Origin: Candidatus Geothrix skivensis
GTDB lineage: Bacteria; Acidobacteriota; Holophagae; Holophagales; Holophagaceae
Direction: 5' to 3'
DNA: 64,000 nucleotides
Assembly: GCA_016721195.1 (NCBI GenBank)
Contig: JADKIO010000009.1
Coordinates: forward strand, 186,001-250,000
How positions within the stretch are numbered: the first letter of the stretch is position 1; the number at the start of each line of letters is the position of its first letter. Below the pieces are notes generated by a model. That model made no database searches, was not told the DNA's origin, and saw only the letters and a list, made by a program, of their open reading frames with translations. Position numbers and translations under genes: made by a program. Shown in pieces: positions 23,150 to 31,668 of the stretch.

Positions 23150-23926
23150 ATGTCCCTCGTCATCGCCGGCAAGACCTTCCACAACCGCCTGATTCTGGGC
23201 ACGGGGAAGTACAAGGACTTTGCCACCATGCAGGCCTGCTACCGGGCCGCGCGGGTGGAGATGGTCACCCTGGCCGTGCGCCGCTTCGATCTGGGGGCCA
23301 AGGGGGAGGACAACATCCTGAACTGGATTCCCAAGGACATCGCCCTGCTGCCCAACACCGCCGGTTGCTACACCCGGGAAGATGCCCTCCGCGTGGCGCG
23401 CCTGGCCCGGGAGGCGCTGGACACGAACTGGGTAAAGCTGGAGGTCATCGGCGATCAGAAGAGCCTCTACCCGGATAACGAAGAAACCCTGGAAGCCGCC
23501 AAAATCCTCGTGAAAGAGGGCTTCGTGGTGCTGCCCTACGTGAACGCCGACCCCATCCTTGCCAAGAAGCTCTGCGATGTGGGTTGCGCCGCCGTCATGC
23601 CCCTGGGCAGCGCCATCGGCTCGGGGCTCGGCGTGCAGAACCCCATGACCCTCCTGCTCATCAAGGAAGTGATGGAAGCCTTCAAGCTGCCCATGATCGT
23701 GGACGCGGGCGTGGGCACCGCCTCCGACGCGGCCCTGGCCATGGAGCTGGGGGCCGATGGCGTGCTGCTCAACACCGCCGTGGCCGAGGCGGGCGAGCCC
23801 ACCAAGATGGCCTCGGCCATGGATCACGCCGTGATCGCCGGGCGCCTCGCCTTCGAAAGCGGCCGCATGGCCCGCCGCCTCTACGCCAGCGCCAGCAGCC
23901 CGGTGGCGGGGGTCATCGGGAAGTAG
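23150..23926 (+). CDS. thiG: Thiazole synthase
   Basis: This 258-residue TIM-barrel enzyme builds the thiazole phosphate of thiamine from deoxyxylulose phosphate, dehydroglycine or iminoglycine, and the ThiS thiocarboxylate. The Schiff-base lysine is in WVKLEVIGD (Lys96). MPLGSAIGSGLGVQNP and VDAGVGTASDAALAMELGADG (in part) form the phosphate-binding end. Its sulfur donor thiS lies 34 kb away at 58366. It stands alone here, without thiC, thiD, thiE or thiH. Confidence 0.95.
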   Translation: MSLVIAGKTFHNRLILGTGKYKDFATMQACYRAARVEMVTLAVRRFDLGAKGEDNILNWIPKDIALLPNTAGCYTREDALRVARLAREALDTNWVKLEVIGDQKSLYPDNEETLEAAKILVKEGFVVLPYVNADPILAKKLCDVGCAAVMPLGSAIGSGLGVQNPMTLLLIKEVMEAFKLPMIVDAGVGTASDAALAMELGADGVLLNTAVAEAGEPTKMASAMDHAVIAGRLAFESGRMARRLYASASSPVAGVIGK

Positions 23927-23969
23927 TCCCCGCCGGGCGCGTCCTACCAAACAGCACCGGGAGTCCACC

Positions 23970-24311
23970 ATGCCAATGGTCTTCGTGGCACAGCATCACG
24001 CCGAGGCGCACCTCGTCACAGGGCTGCTGGAAACCAACGGCATCGCCGCGGAGGTCCGTGGCGAGGCCCTGTTCACCACCCTCGAAGCGCCCACCGTCAT
24101 TCCCGGGGCGGCCCCCGAGGTGTGGGTAGCGAATCCCGCCCAGGTCCCCCTGGCCCTGGATCTGGTCCGGCGCTACACCCGGGGCGAGGCGCTGCCGGGA
24201 TCCTCTGGGCCTGCCTGGCAGTGTCCGACGTGCGCTGAATCCCTCGAGGCGCAGTTCACCCAGTGCTGGAGCTGCGGCACCGCCAAGCCTCGCCCCCTCC
24301 CGGGGCCCTGA
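23970..24311 (+). CDS. DUF2007-type protein with zinc ribbon
   Basis: This 113-residue protein has an N-terminal DUF2007 domain (VFVAQHHAEAHLVTGLLETNGIAAEVRGE in part), a small ferredoxin-like fold often called a putative signal-transducing domain. The C-terminal zinc ribbon has CPTC and CWSC pairs (about residues 86-104). The function of the family is unknown. It sits between thiG and a strong hairpin terminator. Confidence 0.75.
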   Translation: MPMVFVAQHHAEAHLVTGLLETNGIAAEVRGEALFTTLEAPTVIPGAAPEVWVANPAQVPLALDLVRRYTRGEALPGSSGPAWQCPTCAESLEAQFTQCWSCGTAKPRPLPGP

Positions 24312-24328
24312 CCCTCGTATTGGATAAC

Positions 24329-24356
24329 GAAGCGCCCGGCCGGGGCCGGGCGCTTC
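24329..24356. terminator. Bidirectional hairpin between convergent genes
   Basis: Arms GAAGCGCCCGGCC and GGCCGGGCGCTTC form a perfect 13-bp stem with a two-base loop, 17 bases after the DUF2007 gene and 19 before the end of the aminotransferase gene. There is no T-tract, so it may act by structure or with Rho. Confidence 0.75.
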
Positions 24357-24375
24357 TCCACTTGGGGGCTGTTGG

Positions 24376-25527
24376 TTAGTGCGCCGAAACAGCTTCTCGA
24401 AGGCCGACCTCGGTCAGTGCGGCGGCCAGGTGCCCCACGGTGCGGTCCACATGGTGCAGCTTCTCCAGCCCGAACAGGCCGATGCGGAAGGTCATGAAAT
24501 CCGCCGGTTCGTCGCACTGCAGCGGAACGCCGGCGGCCACCTGCAGGCCCGCCGCCAGGAACTTCTTCCCGTTCTGCACGTCCGGGTCCGTGGTGTAGCT
24601 CACCACCACGCCCGGGGCCTTGAAGCCCTCGGCGGCCACGCTGGGCAGGCCGCAGCTTTCCAGCAGGGCCCGGGCCTTGGCGCCCAGGTCCGCCTGCTCG
24701 GCCCGCAGCTTCTCGAAGCCATAGGCCTCCATCTCCTGCATCACCGCGCAGACCCGGGCCAGGGAATCCGTGGGCATGGTGGCATGGTATGCATGGCCGC
24801 CCTTGAGGTAGGCATCCATGATGGCGGACCACTTCTTGAGGTCGCAGGCGAAGCTGGTGCTGGTGGTGCCTTCCATGACGCCCATGGCCTTTTCGGAAAG
24901 CATGACCATGGCGCCGCAGGGGGTACCGCTCCAGCCCTTCTGGGGGGCGGTCACGATCACGTCCACGCCGATGGCCTCCATATCCACCCACATGCAGCCC
25001 GAAGCGACGCAGTCCAGCACGAAGAGGCCGCCCACCGCGTGGGTGGCCTGAGCCACGGCCTTCAGGTAGCCGTCGGGGAGAATGATGCCGGCGGCGGTCT
25101 CGACGTGGGGGGCAAAAACCACCTCGGGCTTTTCTGCCGCGATGGCAGCCACCACCTCGGCGATGGGCGTGGGCTCCCAGGCCGACTGCCGGTCCGTGCC
25201 CACGCGGCGGGCCTTGAGCACGGTGTGGGAGGAAGGAATCCCGCCCATGTCGAAGATCTGGGACCAGCGGTAGCTGAAGAAGCCGTCCCGGATCACCAGC
25301 GCCTTTTTGCCCGTGGCGAACTGCCGGGCCACGGCCTCCATGCCGAAGGTGCCGCTTCCGGGCACGATGACGGCGGCCTGGGCGTGGTAGACCTGTTTGA
25401 GGATGCGGTTCATCTCCCGCATCACCTGCTGGAAGCGCTTGGACATGTGGTTCAGGGCGTGGTCGGTGTAGACCACGGAGAATTCCAGCAGTCCATCGGG
25501 GTCGATGTTGGGAAGCAGTGCGGGCAT
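24376..25527 (-). CDS. Class V aminotransferase, alanine-glyoxylate type
   Basis: This 383-residue fold-type I PLP enzyme carries the PLP lysine in TAPQKGWSG (Lys197) and VLDCVASGCMWVDMEAIGVD (in part) as the cofactor-aspartate region. VIVPGSGTFGMEAVARQF is the glycine-rich N-terminal block. The family includes alanine-glyoxylate, serine-pyruvate and related aminotransferases. The neighbours are a cupin and an L-lactate permease in the same direction with short gaps, so a role in using small 2-oxo or amino acids is plausible. The substrate cannot be read from sequence. Confidence 0.75.
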   Translation of the reverse strand: MPALLPNIDPDGLLEFSVVYTDHALNHMSKRFQQVMREMNRILKQVYHAQAAVIVPGSGTFGMEAVARQFATGKKALVIRDGFFSYRWSQIFDMGGIPSSHTVLKARRVGTDRQSAWEPTPIAEVVAAIAAEKPEVVFAPHVETAAGIILPDGYLKAVAQATHAVGGLFVLDCVASGCMWVDMEAIGVDVIVTAPQKGWSGTPCGAMVMLSEKAMGVMEGTTSTSFACDLKKWSAIMDAYLKGGHAYHATMPTDSLARVCAVMQEMEAYGFEKLRAEQADLGAKARALLESCGLPSVAAEGFKAPGVVVSYTTDPDVQNGKKFLAAGLQVAAGVPLQCDEPADFMTFRIGLFGLEKLHHVDRTVGHLAAALTEVGLREAVSAH

Positions 25528-25545
25528 GGGGTCCTCCTCAGGATG

Positions 25546-25956
25546 TTATTGCAGCCAATTGATGTCGGTTCCGGCGGGAAGGTGCGGGGTGAAGATGGAC
25601 AGGTACTGGAGGTTCTCCTCCAGGGCCCTGGTGTCGTGGGCGATCCCCCGGGGGCAGACGTGCACGTCACCCAGCTTCACGGGCTTCCACTCGCCGTTGA
25701 CGTAGATCTCCCCCTTGCCGCCCACCACGATCACGTACTCGTCGCAGACCGTGTGGAAGTGGCGTCCGATGGTGGTGCCTTTCACGGCCGTCCGGATCAT
25801 CATCTGCGTGCGTGGGCACTCGTAGACCACCTCGCTGTCCACGCCCTTTTCGGGCAGGGTGCGCTGGGTGTAGTAGTCCTGCAGGTTGAGCAGGACGGCC
25901 ACGTTCGGAACGGAGTCGATGAGGCCCTTCAGGGCTTCGGGCGCACAAGTTGTCAT
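25546..25956 (-). CDS. Single-domain cupin
   Basis: This 136-residue small beta-barrel has the two cupin motifs: GRHFHTVCDEYVIVVGGKGEIYV (motif 1, HxH and Glu) and GDVHVCPRGIAHDTRA (motif 2, PxG and His). These residues usually hold one divalent metal. Cupins range from dioxygenases and isomerases to sensors. It lies 18 bases upstream of the class V aminotransferase gene and 40 downstream of the lactate permease gene, so it probably belongs to the same metabolic operon. Confidence 0.78.
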   Translation of the reverse strand: MTTCAPEALKGLIDSVPNVAVLLNLQDYYTQRTLPEKGVDSEVVYECPRTQMMIRTAVKGTTIGRHFHTVCDEYVIVVGGKGEIYVNGEWKPVKLGDVHVCPRGIAHDTRALEENLQYLSIFTPHLPAGTDINWLQ

Positions 25957-25996
25957 GGCGGGTTCTCCTTAAGGATTCGAGGTTGCGGGTTCAGGC

Positions 25997-27658
25997 TCAG
26001 GCGACAGCGGGCGCGGTCGGGAGAATCCAGGGGATGACGAAGGCCTGCAAGAGCACCACGACCACCACGATCCCCAGGAGAATCATTGAATACTTCAGGG
26101 TCTTCCGGAAGATGTCCGTTTCCCTGCCCACCAGGCCCACCGCCGCGCAAGCCACGGCGATGGACTGGGGGGAGATCAGCTTGCCCATCACGCCCCCGAA
26201 GAGGTTGGCCGAGGTGGTGAGGATGGGGTTGAGGCCCAGGTGGATGGCCGTGACCTGCTGGAGCTTGCCGAACAGGGCCGCAGAAGAGGTCACCGAACCC
26301 GTGAGGAAGACGCCCAGGAGGCCGATGACCGGGGAGAAGATGGGGAAGGCCATGCCCGTGAGGACGGCGAAGGCCAGGCCCAGGGTGAAGGACATGCCCG
26401 AGTAATTCGCCAGGAAGCCCAGGCCGATGACCGAGGACAGGGTGATGAGGGCGAAGCGGAGCTGCTTGAAGGTCTTCAGGAAGACCCGGCCGCCGGTGGC
26501 GGGGCTGATGCCCAGGACGGCCATGGAAACAAGGGCGGACAGGAACATGGCCGTGCCGGGGGCCGTCAGCCACTGCCACTTGTAGCTGGCGGCGTAGAGG
26601 GTGGGTTTGGCGACGATGGGCGCGGCCTTGAAGACGACGCCATCCAGCCCCGGCCACTTGGGCACCGCCAGGAACCAGTGGTGGGTCTTTTCCGCGTAGG
26701 TCTTGAAGAACGGCGTGCCCCAGATGGCCATGATCACCATGAGGATGAGGAAGGGGGACCAGGCCTTGAAGATCTGGCCCGCAGAATAGTGTGTGCCGGT
26801 GGCCTGGCTGGAGGTGGCGTCCTCCGGGAAGTTCCAGGTCGTCTTCGGCTGCCAGAACCGGATGAAGATGATCAGGCACGCCAGGGAGACCACGGAAGCC
26901 GTGATGGCGGGCAGCTCGGGCCCGAAGTAGGTGGACACGATCAAGGACGCAGCGGCGTAGCTGATGCCCACCACCAGGGCTGCGGGAAGCACTTCCTTGG
27001 CCTTCTTGAAGCCCACCATGACCACCAGCATGAAGAAGGGGATGATCAGGGCCATGAAGGCCATGTCGATGCCGATGGCGCGGGCCATGGTCGTGGCGGG
27101 GATGCCCGTCACGGTGGACATCATGATCGTGGGCACGCCCACTGGACCGAAGGGCACCGGCGGCGTGTTGGCCACCAGGCAGATGACGGCCGCTGGAAGC
27201 GGCGGGAAGCCCAGGCCGATGAGCATGGCCGCGGCCACGGCCACGGGAGCGCCCTGCCCCGCCACGCCCTCCATGAAGGCGGAGAAGGAGAAGGCGATGA
27301 GCAGCGCCTGGATGCGGCGGTCCGGGGAAAGGGAGGAGATGGAACTCTTGATGACCTCGAACTGCCCCGACTCAACGGTGAGGTTGAACAGGAAAACGGC
27401 CGTCAGGATGATCCAGCCGATGGGGAACAGGCCGGTGACCATGCCCAGGGCGGAGGCCGAGAGCGCCGCCGTGACTGGCATCTTGTAGACCAGCACGCTG
27501 ATGAGGATGGTGAGGGCCAGGGTGAGCAGCCCAGCCACATGGCCCTTCATGCGCTTCACGGCCAGGGCCCAGAAGAGGAAGAAGATGGGGATGGCCACCA
27601 CCAGGGCCGTCAGGAGCAGGCTTCCGTTGAGCGCGGCGTAGTTCTGGTTCCACGGCAT
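25997..27658 (-). CDS. lctP: L-lactate permease
   Basis: This 553-residue integral membrane protein of the LctP/LldP family imports lactate (and often glycolate) with protons. I count about a dozen or more hydrophobic helices. Conserved phrases include GMVTGLFPIGWI, GVAGQGAPVAVAAAML and the end region GVMGKLISPQSIAVACAA. I chose ATG 27658 (MPWNQNYAALNG); the upstream frame is open but non-protein-like. It is the first gene of the permease-cupin-aminotransferase operon. Confidence 0.9.
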   Translation of the reverse strand: MPWNQNYAALNGSLLLTALVVAIPIFFLFWALAVKRMKGHVAGLLTLALTILISVLVYKMPVTAALSASALGMVTGLFPIGWIILTAVFLFNLTVESGQFEVIKSSISSLSPDRRIQALLIAFSFSAFMEGVAGQGAPVAVAAAMLIGLGFPPLPAAVICLVANTPPVPFGPVGVPTIMMSTVTGIPATTMARAIGIDMAFMALIIPFFMLVVMVGFKKAKEVLPAALVVGISYAAASLIVSTYFGPELPAITASVVSLACLIIFIRFWQPKTTWNFPEDATSSQATGTHYSAGQIFKAWSPFLILMVIMAIWGTPFFKTYAEKTHHWFLAVPKWPGLDGVVFKAAPIVAKPTLYAASYKWQWLTAPGTAMFLSALVSMAVLGISPATGGRVFLKTFKQLRFALITLSSVIGLGFLANYSGMSFTLGLAFAVLTGMAFPIFSPVIGLLGVFLTGSVTSSAALFGKLQQVTAIHLGLNPILTTSANLFGGVMGKLISPQSIAVACAAVGLVGRETDIFRKTLKYSMILLGIVVVVVLLQAFVIPWILPTAPAVA

Positions 27659-28324
27659 ACAGGTTGTCCTTTCATTCAAGCTGGTTGGCAAACGGGCTTC
27701 ACGAAGGTGAAGCTCACCTTGGGTTAAATCACGGCAATGGCTCTGGCCTTGGAATTGCTGCTTATGACATGGACAACCACTCGCCCTTCGCGTCGAGAAA
27801 GACCACCTCGGGCGGCCCCGGCTTCGGCGCTCCAACAAGCAGCTGCAAGGTTGAGACGATCCAGTACTGGAACCATGTGGATGGAAGCCACTATGGGACT
27901 GATGCCTCAATTGGCGATGTGATTATCGTCAAGTTTCTATTGATTTCAATGATAGTTATATTCACCGGTTTACTGTCTAGACCAGGATTGATTCCACCCT
28001 TTTCTTCCAGTTCGAACCCGCGCAAGGGATGCGGCCGGGCGCACCCTGTCGGGTCTGTACCCCAGGGAAGGCTCCACCTTGATGTGGTTCAGGGCCCCGG
28101 CTCGGCCAAGGTCCGGACCACCTTTTCGCGCGTTTTCAGCTGGTCGACCGAAGGCCTTGGGCACGCGACGAGGCTTTCCCGTGGAGGCCCCATGGTCGCT
28201 GGAAAGGCGCAGCGAGAACGGTTCATACTGTCCTCCGCTTCAACTGCGCCCTGAGCAGGTTTCAGAACCACAACGCTCTCGAGTCATTCTCGATGTTGCA
28301 ACCTTCCATGGAGCCTGGACGTCT
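27659..28324. other. Long intergenic region with a lower-GC patch
   Basis: This 666-bp gap lies between divergent genes. The part at about 27890-27990 is clearly richer in A+T and probably holds the lctP promoter. One stretch, TGTGATTATCGTCA near 27919, resembles half of a CRP-type site, but the second half is poor. I find no convincing gene: open frames crossing it have no domain or codon bias typical of the neighbours. No RNA gene was recognised. Confidence 0.4.
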
Positions 28325-28945
28325 GTGAACCTATCCCCCCTGGAGTGCCGCGCCCTCGGTTGCCTGCTGGAAAAACAGCTGAGCACGCCGGATGTGTACC
28401 CGCTTTCCATGAACACGCTGGTGAACGCCTGCAACCAGTCCAGCAACCGGGATCCCGTGCTGTCGGTGACCGAACCGGACGTCCAGGAGGCGGTAGCCGG
28501 GCTCATCGAAAATGGCCTGGCGGAGCACTGGCCGGGGCGCGTGCTGAAGATTGCCCACACCGCCAAGCCCACCTGGAACCTCTCCGTGCAGGAGGCGGCC
28601 CTGCTGGCGGAGTTGCTGCTGCGGGGGCCCCAGACCTCCGGCGAGCTGCGCACCAACACACGCAGGATGTATCCCTTCCCTGATCTCGCCGAGCTGGAGG
28701 GCTGCCTGGCGGTGCTCATGGAAGCCGAGCCGCCCCTGGTGGTGCGGCTGCCCCGGGCCCCTGGTGCCCGGGAAGCCCGCGTGGCGCACCTGCTCGGGGG
28801 TGGCATAGAAGCCTCCACGGCGCCTCGGGCGGCCGCGTCTTCCCAACCGGGTCGAATGGATCAACTAGAGGTCGATCTTTCCTTCCTCCGCGAGGAACTC
28901 GCAGAGCTGCGGAAGGAATTCGAAGCCTTCAAGGCCCAGTTCTGA
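28325..28945 (+). CDS. YceH-like UPF0502 (DUF480) protein
   Basis: This 206-residue protein has the DUF480 winged-helix pair, beginning LSPLECRALGCLLEKQLSTPD and containing YPLSMNTLVNACNQSSNRDP (in part), the strongly conserved signature. RGPQTSGELRTNTRRM marks the second winged helix. A C-terminal coiled coil (LEVDLSFLREELAELRKEFE) closes it. I use GTG 28325, because the frame has no nearby ATG and GGAG precedes it. DNA binding is suspected for the family but its role is unknown. The stop overlaps the next start (TGATG). Confidence 0.85.
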   Translation: MNLSPLECRALGCLLEKQLSTPDVYPLSMNTLVNACNQSSNRDPVLSVTEPDVQEAVAGLIENGLAEHWPGRVLKIAHTAKPTWNLSVQEAALLAELLLRGPQTSGELRTNTRRMYPFPDLAELEGCLAVLMEAEPPLVVRLPRAPGAREARVAHLLGGGIEASTAPRAAASSQPGRMDQLEVDLSFLREELAELRKEFEAFKAQF

Positions 28946-29418
28946 TGCCCCAGGCCGTGGTGGTGCATCGGTTCTACGAGGCCTTTGCCCAGAAGGACGC
29001 GGCCGCCATGGCCGCCTGCTACCACCCAGGCGCCACCTTCGAGGATCCGGCTTTCGGTCCCCTGGACCGTGAGGCTGCCTGCGCCATGTGGGCCATGCTG
29101 TTGGGTCGCTCCGCCGATTTGACTGTCACCCATCAGATTCTGGGAGAAGCTGGCTCCAGGGTCCTGGCTCGCTGGGAGGCCCGCTACACCTTCACCCGGA
29201 CGAGACGGCCCGTGCTCAATCGCATCGAGGCCACCTTCACACTGGAAGATGGGCTCATCCGCACCCACCGGGATGACTTCAGCTTCTGGGCCTGGGCCCG
29301 TCAGGCCTTCGGTCCCGTCGGTCTTCTGCTGGGATGGACGCCCTGGTTCCAGGCCAAGGTGCGGGGCGAAGCCCTTCGGGCCCTGGCGACCTACCGAGCC
29401 AAGACCTCCGCCCGTTAG
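28945..29418 (+). CDS. NTF2-like / SnoaL-like protein
   Basis: This 157-residue protein has the NTF2-like cone fold: VVHRFYEAFAQKDAAAMAACYHPGATFEDP (in part) is the typical opening, and LEDGLIRTHRDDFSFWAWARQAFG the last strand and helix. Such proteins are small enzymes or binding proteins with varied substrates. It is coupled to the DUF480 gene by a one-base overlap and its end overlaps the convergent barstar gene by four bases. Confidence 0.75.
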   Translation: MPQAVVVHRFYEAFAQKDAAAMAACYHPGATFEDPAFGPLDREAACAMWAMLLGRSADLTVTHQILGEAGSRVLARWEARYTFTRTRRPVLNRIEATFTLEDGLIRTHRDDFSFWAWARQAFGPVGLLLGWTPWFQAKVRGEALRALATYRAKTSAR

Positions 29419-29843
29419 CCCCCGCCCAGGGCCCGCAGACCTTGGATCAGGGTCTCGTAGTGCTTCGGCTCGGCCTGCAGGATCAGCGCAAAGGGCTGGG
29501 GCGCCAGATCCCTCCTCACCTCCTGCAGCACCGCCAGGAGGGCCGGGAAGTCCCCCGGTGGTGCGTCCTGCAGCAACTGCTCCGCCTCCAGCACCAGGAA
29601 GGTACCGCCCTCGGGCAGATCGGCCAGGGCATCCCGCAGGGCGTCCCAGGTGCCGCCGAAGTGGGGGGGGAACTGGGCGGCGGCGGCCCATTCGTCCATG
29701 AGCCCGGCCTTGGTGCGCAGGCGGGAGCCCCGCAGCCACCAGAGCGGGGCCTGGCGGTTGGCGGCCTCCAGCAGGGCTTCTGCGGTGCCCCGCCAGGGTT
29801 GGAGCAGCGGGCCGCCCTGGGCGGGCAAGGATGGCCCGGTCAT
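29415..29843 (-). CDS. Barstar-family RNase inhibitor
   Basis: This 142-residue protein has the barstar fold in its C-terminal 90 residues, with FPPHFGGTWDALRDALADL matching the conserved barstar helix (YFGxxxDALxDxL). An N-terminal extension of about 45 residues precedes it. Barstar binds and blocks a barnase-type RNase in the cytoplasm. Its ATG overlaps the stop of the adjacent RNase gene (ATGA), so toxin and inhibitor would be made in step. The RNase frame is broken here, while this gene is intact. Confidence 0.85.
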   Translation of the reverse strand: MTGPSLPAQGGPLLQPWRGTAEALLEAANRQAPLWWLRGSRLRTKAGLMDEWAAAAQFPPHFGGTWDALRDALADLPEGGTFLVLEAEQLLQDAPPGDFPALLAVLQEVRRDLAPQPFALILQAEPKHYETLIQGLRALGGG

Positions 29844-30252
29844 TTCACTTCGATGAAGGTGCGGTAGTGATCGGCGGTGTACCAGGCCCGGCCCGTGCGG
29901 TCGGTGACCAGGCGCTCGGCGCCCCGGTTGCGGCCCTCGGCCCGGGGCCGCACATCCCACTCCCGGTACTCGATGCGCTTGCGCTTGGCGTCGTAGCGGG
30001 GCAGTTGCCCTTCGTAGTTCCCGAAGACCCTCCCCCCACGTAACCCGCCGGCGCATAGCCGTGCTTCCGGATGTAGAGCAGGGTCTCCCGGGCATGGGCG
30101 GGAACCGGATCCTGGATTTGTTGCACCTGGGCCGGGGGCTGGGTGGGCACACCGGACCCACCCCCGGGTGCGCAGGCCACCTGAGGCAGCAGGATCAGGG
30201 CGCCCACCAGGCCCGCGGCCAGGTGCGCCAGGATCCATCGCCAGCGGGTCAT
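29840..30252 (-). pseudogene. Barnase-type secreted ribonuclease, frameshifted
   Basis: The N-terminal frame runs from ATG 30252 through a signal peptide (ALILLPQVACA) to IRKHGYAPAGYVGG. The rest of the enzyme continues in another frame from RVFGNYEGQLP to the end at 29840. One extra base in the run of six C (30032-30037, plus strand) would join them into a 137-residue protein. The second part has the barnase catalytic set: Glu in YREWDV, Arg in GAERLV and His in TADHYRTF. It is either a real disruption, a phase-variable tract or a sequencing error. Confidence 0.8.
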
Positions 30253-30285
30253 GCGTCCTCCGGAAGCTGCGGGAATTGTAGCGCC

Positions 30286-31581
30286 TCAGGCCGGCTGATT
30301 CGCGGTGGTGATGGTTTCGAGGCCCTTGGCGTCCGGCCCGGTCTCGGCCCGACGCAGCAGGTAGGCGAACAGGAAGCCGAAGAAGCCGAGGCTGCTGAAG
30401 ATCCACATGCCCAGGCGATAGCCGGCCGGATGGGCGGCGCTGGCCCCGGCGTAATCGTTGGCCCAGCCGATGAGGAAGTTGAAGCCCGCCAGGCCCACGT
30501 TCTGGATGAGGGTCATGAGCCCATAGGCCGTGCCCAGCTTCGCCTCGGGCACCAGGTAGGCCACCGAGGGCCACATCACGGCGGGGATCAGGCTGAAGGC
30601 GATCCCCATCATGGCCATGGGCAGGTAGAGGCTGACGTGGGTGTAGGCCATGAGCAGGTAGACGGGGATCAACAGCAGGCTGCCCAGCATCATGAAGAGG
30701 GCCCGCTTGCCCACGCGATCCACCAGCAGGCCGAAGAGCGGCGTGCCGACCATGGCGAAGAGGGTGAGCATGGAGGAGAGGAAGCCCCCCGATTCCCGGG
30801 TGGCGCCATGGGCATCCTGGAAGAACTTCACGGCAAAGGTCTGGAAGGGGAAGATGCCGCTGTAGAAGGTGATGCAGAGGGCCACCACGTACCAGTAGGT
30901 GGGGCTGAACTTCAGCAGGTCGCCCCAGATGACCTTGTCGGTGCCCCCCTGGGAGCCCAGGGTGTAGCGGCGTTCGGCGCTGTTCTCCATGAGCCAGTAG
31001 ATGCCCGCGGCGATCACGCAAACCGCCCCAAAGACCGTGGCGATGAGCAGGGGTGTGCGCCAGGAGCCGAAGGCCCCTTGGGCCCAGGTGGGGCTGTTCA
31101 GGGCCGCGAAGGAGCCCAGGCGGGCGATGAGCAGGTTGATGCCGAAGGCGAAGCTCAGTTCCTTGCCCCGGAACCACTGGGCCACCGCTGCGGTGACGGC
31201 CACGATGAGGCTTTCGGCCCCCAGGCCGAAGACGAGGCGGCCCGAGGCCATGATCCAGAGCTTGGGCGAAAGGGCCGTGAGCAGCGCCCCCAGAAAGCAG
31301 AGCACAGCGAAGATGAAGGTGGCCCGCTTCACGCCGATGCGGTCGATGAGGATGCCGCCCAGCAGCACCATCACGATGTTGGGCACGCTGTAGATGCCCT
31401 GCAGCAGGCCGATGTTCGCATCCGTGAAGCCCAGTTGCTTCTGCAGCACGTCCGCCAGGGGGCTGATGGCGTCGTACACGTAGTAGTTGCCGAACATGGC
31501 CAGGCTGATCACCACCAGCACCAGCCAGCGGAAGGCGGGGGGTGGCGCGGGGCGCTCTTGGACTGACGGAACGGACGGCAT
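30286..31581 (-). CDS. MFS transporter
   Basis: This 431-residue protein has twelve predicted helices. The signature loop between helices 2 and 3 is GGILIDRIGVKRATF (GxxxDRxGxRR), repeated in the second half as GLLVDRVGKRALF. I use ATG 31581 with AGGAG six bases upstream. The family moves small solutes by proton coupling or exchange. The substrate cannot be inferred; the NNP/oxalate-formate-like branches are possible. It is upstream of the RNase/barstar pair on the same strand, 33 bases away. Confidence 0.85.
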   Translation of the reverse strand: MPSVPSVQERPAPPPAFRWLVLVVISLAMFGNYYVYDAISPLADVLQKQLGFTDANIGLLQGIYSVPNIVMVLLGGILIDRIGVKRATFIFAVLCFLGALLTALSPKLWIMASGRLVFGLGAESLIVAVTAAVAQWFRGKELSFAFGINLLIARLGSFAALNSPTWAQGAFGSWRTPLLIATVFGAVCVIAAGIYWLMENSAERRYTLGSQGGTDKVIWGDLLKFSPTYWYVVALCITFYSGIFPFQTFAVKFFQDAHGATRESGGFLSSMLTLFAMVGTPLFGLLVDRVGKRALFMMLGSLLLIPVYLLMAYTHVSLYLPMAMMGIAFSLIPAVMWPSVAYLVPEAKLGTAYGLMTLIQNVGLAGFNFLIGWANDYAGASAAHPAGYRLGMWIFSSLGFFGFLFAYLLRRAETGPDAKGLETITTANQPA

Positions 31582-31668
31582 GGAGCTCCTGGATGGGACA
31601 GCCTTCCATCCTGCCATCAGGAGGGGGGCGTTTACAGAGTTCCTGTCCCTGGCGGATAGTGGTTTCCG

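Noticed and set aside
24329..24356. The strong hairpin as a possible REP or mobile repeat
   Set aside because: It sits exactly between two convergent gene ends and I saw no second copy, so a terminator is the simpler reading.
26240..27727. Plus-strand open frame opposite the lactate permease
   Set aside because: It is rich in Gly/His/Asp/Glu without a domain; the minus-strand permease is clear.
27664..28254. Plus-strand open frame in the long gap upstream of lctP
   Set aside because: Composition is mixed, the start has no ribosome site, and no domain or codon bias is visible. The region more likely holds promoters.
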